From positions 2,548 to 9,744 of the forward strand of contig QQSG01000030.1 of NCBI GenBank assembly GCA_003602665.1: a stretch of DNA of 7,197 bases. The letters are read 5' to 3'. Shown here piece by piece: positions 1 through 5,147 of the stretch (its first letter is position 1; every line of letters begins with the position of its first letter). The position numbers were made by a program, and so were the translations under genes. This DNA is from Candidatus Poseidoniales archaeon. Its GTDB lineage: Archaea > Thermoplasmatota > Poseidoniia > Poseidoniales > Poseidoniaceae. Below the pieces are notes generated by a model. That model worked only from the letters and a program-made list of their open reading frames with translations, made no database searches and was not told the DNA's origin.

Positions 1-495
1 GCAGTTACACACTCTCGTCTCATTACTCAAGAGATTAAGCAAGTACAATCGATGAGTGATGATTTGCTCGATGAAACAGCAGATCTCATTGCAGAGCGAT
101 TCCGCGTCCTTGCAAACACTTCGAAACTCCCAGGCACCCATTTTGAGACCCCATTCGGACCCATCGACGATGCAATGCGTTCATCTCTTCGTTCCATCCT
201 TGATGAAGTCAAAGAATTAGGACGTCTTCCAGTCGTCACATTTTCAGCAGGTGGAATCGCTACACCTGCAGATGCTTCACACATGATGCGAATGGGTATG
301 GATGGTATTTTCGTTGGTTCTGGTATCTTCAAGTCTGATGATCCTCCAACAATGGCGGATGCAATCGTCATGGCAACAGCACATTACAATGATGGGGCAA
401 AGGTTGCCGAAGCAATGGCTATGACAGAAGGCGATGCTATGAAAGGCGATGAACTCGAAACATTGGAAGTTCGACTCGACCAACGTGGTTGGTGA
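1..495 (+). CDS. pdxS: Pyridoxal 5'-phosphate synthase, PdxS subunit (C-terminal part; 5' end outside window)
   Basis: This is the synthase subunit of the deoxyxylulose-independent vitamin B6 pathway. PdxS joins a pentose phosphate, a triose phosphate and ammonia (supplied by the PdxT glutaminase) into pyridoxal 5'-phosphate in the cytosol. The frame is open from base 1, and 164 residues are visible before the TGA at 493-495. The ATG at 52 is internal, because family-like sequence (AVTHSRLITQEIKQVQSM) precedes it. Diagnostic PdxS signatures are LPVVTFSAGGIATPADA, the phosphate-binding FVGSGIFKS, the AHYND segment, and the C-terminal LDQRGW, which matches the usual family ending RGW. The catalytic lysines lie upstream, outside the window. 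Between QSM and GRLPVV there are about 58 residues where the Bacillus subtilis enzyme has about 28, so there is an insertion of roughly 30 residues, as reported for some archaeal PdxS proteins. No pdxT is visible here. Identification is very secure. Confidence 0.97.
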   Translation, partial: AVTHSRLITQEIKQVQSMSDDLLDETADLIAERFRVLANTSKLPGTHFETPFGPIDDAMRSSLRSILDEVKELGRLPVVTFSAGGIATPADASHMMRMGMDGIFVGSGIFKSDDPPTMADAIVMATAHYNDGAKVAEAMAMTEGDAMKGDELETLEVRLDQRGW

Positions 496-496
496 A

Positions 497-724
497 TCAC
501 TCCAATGGCGTATCTACAGATACGTCACCAAGCGTCCACTTCAGAGTTTTGATGACGCCTTCCAACGCTTTGTAATTACGAACTGCATCTTTCATGCCAT
601 CGCGGTCTCCGCGTTGTCGACATTCCTCAAACCACGCTTTCCATTCGTTCATCTTTCGCTCAGCGCGACCAAGCATAGCTTCAATCTCTTCCCACGTCCG
701 GTCATAGGTACGCTTTGCTGACAT
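497..724 (-). CDS. Small charged helical protein of unknown function (75 aa)
   Basis: I do not recognise a family. The 75-residue product is rich in Glu, Lys, Arg and Trp. It looks almost entirely alpha-helical from about residue 8 to 66, with amphipathic stretches around TWEEIEAMLGRAERKM and NEWKAWFEECRQ and then a second helix around MKDAVRNYKALEGVIKTLKW. A break at RGDRDG (residues 38-43) suggests a two-helix hairpin. There is one Cys (35), no signal peptide and no membrane segment. The ATG at 724 is chosen over a TTG four codons upstream at 736. No clear Shine-Dalgarno precedes it, so a leaderless message is possible. The stop lies one base from the pdxS stop on the other strand. It follows the nucleotidyltransferase gene by 49 bases, so it may be the last gene of that transcript or have its own promoter. 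It appears real because it fills the gap exactly and has protein-like composition, with heptad-like spacing. Confidence 0.72.
   Translation of the reverse strand: MSAKRTYDRTWEEIEAMLGRAERKMNEWKAWFEECRQRGDRDGMKDAVRNYKALEGVIKTLKWTLGDVSVDTPLE
506..527 (+). repeat. Stem-loop 10 bases after the pdxS stop
   Basis: The arms TGGCGTATC (506-514) and GATACGTCA (519-527) pair over nine positions, eight Watson-Crick and one G-U, around the four-base loop TACA. The G-U pair exists only in the + strand RNA; on the - strand it becomes an A-C mismatch, which points to pdxS mRNA as the molecule that folds. It lies inside the last codons of the opposing small gene. There is no U-rich tract directly after it, so it is not a classical terminator. 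It may be a 3'-end processing or stability element, or chance. Confidence 0.35.
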
Positions 725-747
725 GGTGTTACTCAAATGTCGAGGGT

Positions 748-757
748 ATTAGAAACC
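748..757 (-). promoter_or_regulatory. Possible TATA-like element for the small gene
   Basis: Read on the - strand, this AT-rich stretch (ATTTCTAATAC-like core TTTCTAATA) lies about 24-33 bases before the ATG at 724, the spacing expected for an archaeal TATA box serving a leaderless transcript. The match to a consensus TATA box is weak, and read-through from the upstream gene is equally plausible. Confidence 0.22.
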
Positions 758-773
758 AATCCCTACAAGCACG

Positions 774-1817
774 TCACAAAATACGAATATCATCTGTTTT
801 CAAGCGCTCGCTATCGCCAAGAACAAGATCAATTGCAGTAACATTGTCTTCTACAATGGACCCTGGGGAAAGAATACATCCGGAAAGTGAGACATTCGAA
901 CCAACCTTAGCCCCTTGCATGAGGACAGTCTCACGCAGAGAAGACTCATCTCCTACTGAGCAGTCTGTTGCGACAACTGATTTGTGAAGTTCAACATTTG
1001 AGCCAATATGAGCAGTCTTCGAAACGAATGAACCATTGCCATCGACTGAACCATCCGGCATAGGGAAAGGTAGAGTCTCCCGTTGTTCGATCAGAACATG
1101 TTGGGCCCTGATCAGTTCATTGGGAGAACCTACGTCGAACCAAACACCATCGATTGCTTTTGCATACATTGGCCAACCCATCTCAAGAAGACGTGGAAAG
1201 AGATTCTTTGAGAAATCATACTTTTCTCCTTCTGGAACAAGAGCCATGACTTCTGGTTCAAGAATATACAATCCTGCATTGATGACATTTGAAAAGGCTT
1301 CTTCAGGGGTTGGTTTTTCTTTGAACTTTCGTATGTATCCTTCACGCAGTTCACCATCGACATCACCCTCATTAGACTTCGATAGACCTACAATACCAAA
1401 TGGACTTGGATCTTCAACTTCCCAAAGAGCCATTGTGGCCTTTGCTCCACTTTCTTTGTGAGCTTGGAGAAGAGAAGCAACATCAAATGAGGCAACTGAA
1501 TCTCCAGATCCAATGATGACTGTATCGGTTATTTCGTCCATAAGAAGTCGAACGGAACCAGCAGTACCCATTGGCGTATGTTCCTGATTGATCCGTCCTG
1601 AAATCGAATTGGTATTCCATTGCTCCACATGTGCAGCGAGCATTTCACCACGATATCCAGTCGTAACGATGAGCGAATCAACACCACCTTGAATCATTGA
1701 ATCCTTTACAAAATCAATAACTGGTCGTCCGAGAACTTCAACCATAGGCTTTGGCCGAGCATCGGTAATTGGCCTTAGACGAGAACCTTGGCCACCAGCC
1801 ATGATGATTCCAAGCAT
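774..1817 (-). CDS. Sugar-1-phosphate nucleotidyltransferase with short left-handed beta-helix tail
   Basis: The enzyme couples a sugar 1-phosphate to a nucleoside triphosphate to give an NDP-sugar and pyrophosphate, in the cytosol. The NDP-sugar would feed glycan, glycolipid or glycoprotein synthesis. The 347-residue protein starts with the nucleotide-binding signature GGQGSRLRPIT (8-18) and PKP (22-24). GTAGSVR (84-90), the metal-site Asp in GSGDS (103-107), EKP (167-169), NAGLYIL (180-186) and WFDVGSPNELIRA (226-238) follow. Residues about 264-326 show the hexapeptide-type repeat of a left-handed beta helix (AHIGSNV, CSVGDES, AKVGSNV). This is the layout of mannose-1-phosphate guanylyltransferase and glucose-1-phosphate thymidylyl/uridylyltransferase-like proteins; the substrate cannot be read from the sequence. 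The tail is too short for a full acetyltransferase as in GlmU. The usual Asn of the NGD motif is Ser here. The start lies 5 bases after the stop of the coiled-coil gene, so the two are surely one operon. Confidence 0.93.
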   Translation of the reverse strand: MLGIIMAGGQGSRLRPITDARPKPMVEVLGRPVIDFVKDSMIQGGVDSLIVTTGYRGEMLAAHVEQWNTNSISGRINQEHTPMGTAGSVRLLMDEITDTVIIGSGDSVASFDVASLLQAHKESGAKATMALWEVEDPSPFGIVGLSKSNEGDVDGELREGYIRKFKEKPTPEEAFSNVINAGLYILEPEVMALVPEGEKYDFSKNLFPRLLEMGWPMYAKAIDGVWFDVGSPNELIRAQHVLIEQRETLPFPMPDGSVDGNGSFVSKTAHIGSNVELHKSVVATDCSVGDESSLRETVLMQGAKVGSNVSLSGCILSPGSIVEDNVTAIDLVLGDSERLKTDDIRIL

Positions 1818-1822
1818 GATAA

Positions 1823-2827
1823 TCAGCGACGGCGTCCTGCGGACATGTCCACTCGACGCATCTTTTTCTTACCGCCACGACGAGGTGGAGGTGAATTCGT
1901 ATTCGTTTCTTCATTACCCATTCCGCCAAAGGTAAGCGTACCTTTGTTGAGTAGACTTGAAATTAATTCTTCAGCAACTTCTTCGGATTCAGCCCCAGTC
2001 TTGAGGCTCTTGGAAACCGCTTCATTGTGGTCGGTCATCCATGATTTGCGTTCTTCACGGGCCATGTTCAGTTCATCTCTGACCTTGTTAACATCCGTCA
2101 TCATTTCATCAATCTTTGAGTGCGTTTCGTCTGCTTTACCACGAAGTAAAACATATTCGTTGTGATGTCTGTCGCCTTCTGCCTTAAGGAAATCTCTGTG
2201 AGAAAAGGCTTCATCCACTTCTTTGGATTTTTCATCTGCACGACCAACGGCTTCGAGCATTGCTTGGTGAGAAGCATCAGCTTCTGCCTTGAGGGTCTTA
2301 ATTGCAGAATCAAGATCATCAAGATCTACTGCAACCAATTCAAAGGCTTCAACATCTGGAGATAATTCTTCCATTCTACGACTCATTTGCTTGATTTTTT
2401 CCATGGTCTCTTTTTCTTTCTTAGGACCCATTGCAGATGTGTTGTAGAGATTTTCTAAGTTCGTAACATCACGCTTCAATTGAGCATGTTCTGCTGTTGC
2501 GCTCTTTTTCTGGTTCTTTTCGCCACGTCGTCCCTTAGCTTGGCCGATAATTGATCGAATTTGATCTTGAATTGCGTTTCTCTTTTCCTTGAACAAACGG
2601 ATTTCAGCACGTATTGTTTTGACTTCTGCAAGTACAAGATCGACCTTTTCTTTGTGTTCTTTGTATTGACCTTGAACTGCATTGCGTTGATCTGCGGCAG
2701 AACGGGCCTCAGAACTGAAGTTATTACGGACATCTCGCAACTTTCGGACTTTAGCTTCCATAGCATGCAAGCGGTCACGTAGTTCAGCATCAGGGCGTTC
2801 TTCTGCTTGGTCTTTGGAACCCAACAT
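1823..2827 (-). CDS. Archaeal coiled-coil protein, COG1340-like
   Basis: The 334-residue protein is mostly long charged alpha-helix with coiled-coil character from about residue 14 to 290. Its N-terminal half carries the pattern seen in archaeal COG1340 proteins: repeated blocks such as LRDVRNNFSSEAR and FKEKRNAIQDQI, then an RG/K-rich break (98-109). A second block around LENLYNT...KEKETMEKIKQM follows. The function of this family is not established. After the helices come a short segment LLNKGTLTFGGMG (292-304) and a very basic disordered tail with PPPRRGGKKKMRR and a final GRRR. A basic tail like this suggests contact with nucleic acid or ribosome, but that is inference. There is no signal peptide or membrane segment, so it is cytosolic. 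The ATG at 2827 has no Shine-Dalgarno and directly abuts an inverted repeat; an in-frame internal Met at residue 23 is a less likely alternative start. It is followed 5 bases later by the nucleotidyltransferase. Confidence 0.85.
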   Translation of the reverse strand: MLGSKDQAEERPDAELRDRLHAMEAKVRKLRDVRNNFSSEARSAADQRNAVQGQYKEHKEKVDLVLAEVKTIRAEIRLFKEKRNAIQDQIRSIIGQAKGRRGEKNQKKSATAEHAQLKRDVTNLENLYNTSAMGPKKEKETMEKIKQMSRRMEELSPDVEAFELVAVDLDDLDSAIKTLKAEADASHQAMLEAVGRADEKSKEVDEAFSHRDFLKAEGDRHHNEYVLLRGKADETHSKIDEMMTDVNKVRDELNMAREERKSWMTDHNEAVSKSLKTGAESEEVAEELISSLLNKGTLTFGGMGNEETNTNSPPPRRGGKKKMRRVDMSAGRRR

Positions 2828-2843
2828 ACCACTGCGTAGTGGT
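2828..2843 (-). repeat. Perfect inverted repeat abutting the coiled-coil start codon
   Basis: On the - strand, ACCACT and AGTGGT form a 6-bp perfect stem around the 4-base loop ACGC, and the next base is the A of the ATG at 2827. It lies 35 bases after the stop of the upstream membrane protein gene. No T-tract follows, so it is not an obvious terminator. It could mask the start codon, act as a protein-binding site, or be chance. Confidence 0.4.
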
Positions 2844-2878
2844 TTTGCATTTCAAACCTATGGATTCAAGAAAAGGGT

Positions 2879-4387
2879 TCAAACGTTGAAAATATCGAGC
2901 AATTCCAGTACTGCTCCAAGTCCAATAATCAAAGAACCAAGCAATTGGCTCGTAACTGAAATAGAGCGACGCAACCTTGTCTTGAATTCATTACGGACGT
3001 TGACGTTAATCTGACGACCAATGAGTAAGTCCCCGCTTGGTTCTTCCAATCGTACTGACACAGTTGCATCTCCAAAGCGCTCTGGTAAGAGCGTCTGCCA
3101 AGCCATCGTACCATCCTTGAGTAGACCAGTCATTTTTCCGAGAACATCTTCGTTTCCTTCTACAGCGATCGGTAAGGATTCGGAGGACCACCAGACTTCC
3201 TTTCCAGGTTGAAGTTCATAGCGCATGGCGATTTCATGCGGGCGGAAATCAGGAGACTGTACACGGAACACAACAGTTTTGCTCTTTTTGGAGAGATTGT
3301 GCATAAACACAAACAAATTGGCTCTCTTTGTGACAACATTCTCAAGATCAACTTCAAAAACTAAATCTTTCAAAGCAGATGGTCGCCCAAATTCCATATC
3401 CTGTTCGATTCGATCAACCAATCGGAAAAATGCAGGACATTGAGTTCTTGCATGTTCAATCAATTCAAGCCACAGTTCAAGACTGAAGGATTCTTCGTCC
3501 AGTAGAGCTTGTATTCCTGCTTCTTTTATCACCTCTTCGAATTCAAGTTTCATCGTCTTCGAATCCATACCATTGTAGTGTCGATACAGCGTCATTAGAA
3601 TTTTCTCTCGTGCGAAGTCATGCTTGATTCCACGCTTGACATGACTTTGAACGGTTCGCATAAGAAGGTCATATTTTGAGCGAAGCAAAGGGTCTAATTG
3701 AGTTCGAATCATATCGTCAAAAACACTTTGCAACGTTGATGGGTGAACTGGTGCTTCAAATGCATCCAGTAAACCAGACTTGTTCACCATATTGAATCGA
3801 TGTTGCCTTGTTGACATGTGTAATCCAAGAGCGAGCATATGTACGCCCCAGGACATGATGAAGATATTTCTACCAAGCGAATTGCCGAGTCCAAAGAGAA
3901 GAACAAAACCAAATCCAGTACACCCTAAGACCACGCTGGTAAAGGAAAGGGAATGCAATCGTATTTGGCTTTGAATTCTGTGTGCCATTCCATCATAACC
4001 GTGCAAAGCCTCAATACTTTGGTGCTGTTCTTGAGAGAACTTGATCGCTTGTGTAAACGCTGAATTCGAAAGAGAAATTCTGTATCGGTGCATACCGAGA
4101 ACAAGTAACCAACCCAGACCTACCACCGAACCGAGTAATAACAAACTGGAACTAAACGATTGTCCAAGGGAAGGCTTAATACTTGATTCCCACCAATTCG
4201 GGTCTGTTCCTTCGTATGCCCATGAGCCTAGCAGAATGAACAGAGAAAAGATTGGGAGAAGAAGAGTCAAACGTAATCCAGAGGAGAGAATCTGGTCATC
4301 TATTGAGAGTAGGAAACGTTCTCTTTCCAAAAGAGGAGACTCCAAAACAGAGGGCAATGGTGATTCGACTGTCTCGCTCACAGGCAT
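2879..4387 (-). CDS. Five-helix integral membrane protein with large cytosolic domain, unknown function
   Basis: I do not recognise the family. The 502-residue product has hydrophobic segments at about 38-57, 79-99, 147-168, 174-192 and a last one at 478-500, just before the C-terminus. Charged flanks (RERF before helix 1, HRYR after helix 2, RQHRF after helix 4, RLRR before helix 5) predict the N-terminus inside. They also predict a mainly helical cytosolic loop at 100-146 and a cytosolic domain of about 285 residues between helices 4 and 5. That domain begins helical (about 215-335, DDMIRTQLDPLLRSKYDLLM) and turns beta-rich (about 336-465), with alternating strands like FEVDLENVV, TVVFRVQSP and ATVSVRLEEP that resemble an Ig-like fold. 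No catalytic motif or cysteine cluster is visible. The ATG at 4387 is the first in frame. A weak TATA-like TTCTAAAT lies at 4450-4443 and AAGGG directly precedes the ATG, too close for a normal Shine-Dalgarno. It sits 64 bases after the regulator gene. Confidence 0.88.
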   Translation of the reverse strand: MPVSETVESPLPSVLESPLLERERFLLSIDDQILSSGLRLTLLLPIFSLFILLGSWAYEGTDPNWWESSIKPSLGQSFSSSLLLLGSVVGLGWLLVLGMHRYRISLSNSAFTQAIKFSQEQHQSIEALHGYDGMAHRIQSQIRLHSLSFTSVVLGCTGFGFVLLFGLGNSLGRNIFIMSWGVHMLALGLHMSTRQHRFNMVNKSGLLDAFEAPVHPSTLQSVFDDMIRTQLDPLLRSKYDLLMRTVQSHVKRGIKHDFAREKILMTLYRHYNGMDSKTMKLEFEEVIKEAGIQALLDEESFSLELWLELIEHARTQCPAFFRLVDRIEQDMEFGRPSALKDLVFEVDLENVVTKRANLFVFMHNLSKKSKTVVFRVQSPDFRPHEIAMRYELQPGKEVWWSSESLPIAVEGNEDVLGKMTGLLKDGTMAWQTLLPERFGDATVSVRLEEPSGDLLIGRQINVNVRNEFKTRLRRSISVTSQLLGSLIIGLGAVLELLDIFNV

Positions 4388-4451
4388 CCCTTGCGAACAT
4401 GAGTCAAAAGCGTTCGTCCTGTAAGAGAAGGAAATCTATTGGATTTAGAAC

Positions 4452-5108
4452 TTAATGAGAACGCACGATGATAGAATCAGAAAGATCTGAGTCAAGTTCT
4501 ATGATCAATCCATTCGCTTGATATTTTGATGTTCCAAGAGACTTTAGTACCGATCCGATGGCAAGATGTTCTCCAAAAAGGTTGATGGATTCTTCAGAGA
4601 GCAAAAGACCTACAACTGTACCTTCATTCCCGGTTGGTAATAATGAAAGTGAGGTATGTTCAGATACTCTTGACAAGATTCGATCCCCAATATGTTCGCT
4701 CGGCTGGGGAATCTCTCTCCCACTTGGGTCAAGTTCTGGATCTCCAAGTAAGACAGTTAATGCAACTTCTAAATCATCATCAATCGCATGTTCAAGGCGG
4801 CAAGCAGTCTCGTGCGTATTACCATTGAATGGAATTCGTTCTAGAAGAACTTCTGCGAGTCGATGCCGTCGCTTCATTGTTCGGCCATGAATTAAACCTG
4901 ATTCAGTCAACTGGGCGCCCTTATATCGCACATAATCGATGAAGCCTTTGACAGACAATCGCTGAATCATTTCTGTCGCAGAAGCGGGAGAAACTCCGAG
5001 TCGTTGTGCTAAATCTCCAGTGCGTACTCTCGAATGAGGATCCGATTCGTAGAACTCATACATTGTTTCGAGGTATTCATCCTCAAACTCTTGAAAATGA
5101 CCCGCCAT
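4452..5108 (-). CDS. DtxR/IdeR-family metal-dependent transcriptional repressor
   Basis: The product binds DNA when loaded with Fe(II) or Mn(II) and typically represses metal-uptake genes. In 218 residues it shows the full three-part layout. A winged helix-turn-helix (about 9-72) contains VRTGDLAQRLGVSPASATEMIQRL and KGAQLTESG. A dimerisation and metal-binding helical region (about 75-142) follows, then a C-terminal FeoA/SH3-like domain (about 150-218). By alignment to DtxR from memory, the primary site keeps Cys103, Glu106 and His107 (motif CRLEH, DtxR CRWEH), with Glu11 where DtxR has Met10 and MntR has Asp8. The ancillary site keeps His82 and Glu86 (RRHRLAE) and His99. PSGREIP matches the DtxR PFGNPIP loop. 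The ATG at 5108 is chosen because homology starts there and GAGGT lies 10 bases upstream. The same frame stays open up to 5258, but that part overlaps the neighbour and is not family-like. The regulated genes are not shown; the neighbours are candidates. Confidence 0.94.
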   Translation of the reverse strand: MAGHFQEFEDEYLETMYEFYESDPHSRVRTGDLAQRLGVSPASATEMIQRLSVKGFIDYVRYKGAQLTESGLIHGRTMKRRHRLAEVLLERIPFNGNTHETACRLEHAIDDDLEVALTVLLGDPELDPSGREIPQPSEHIGDRILSRVSEHTSLSLLPTGNEGTVVGLLLSEESINLFGEHLAIGSVLKSLGTSKYQANGLIIELDSDLSDSIIVRSH

Positions 5109-5128
5109 GGAAATCCCTACCTCATACC

Positions 5129-5147
5129 TTGGTTCAATATTTTGGTT
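5129..5147 (-). promoter_or_regulatory. Candidate promoter/operator of the DtxR-like gene
   Basis: On the - strand an AT-rich AAAATATT (5143-5136) lies about 30 bases before the ATG at 5108, a fair position for an archaeal TATA box. It is flanked by two copies of AACCAA (5147-5142 and 5134-5129) in direct orientation, 13 bases apart. Repeats around a TATA box could be an autoregulatory operator, although DtxR-type operators are usually palindromic. The upstream copy overlaps the stop codon of the surface-protein gene. Confidence 0.3.

Noticed and set aside
52..54. ATG at 52 as the start of pdxS
   Set aside because: The preceding 17 codons match the PdxS family, and the catalytic part must lie upstream, so this Met is internal.
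27..371. A - strand open frame of 114 codons opposite pdxS
   Set aside because: It is a shadow of the strongly conserved PdxS coding sequence.
725..736. TTG start four codons upstream for the small protein
   Set aside because: The ATG at 724 is a stronger start, and nothing such as a Shine-Dalgarno favours the TTG.
1036..1461. A + strand open frame of 141 codons
   Set aside because: It lies wholly within the well-identified nucleotidyltransferase and has Ser/Pro/Arg-rich shadow composition.
4041..4424. A + strand open frame of 127 codons
   Set aside because: It is antisense to the membrane-helix part of the 502-residue protein and has no recognisable protein features.
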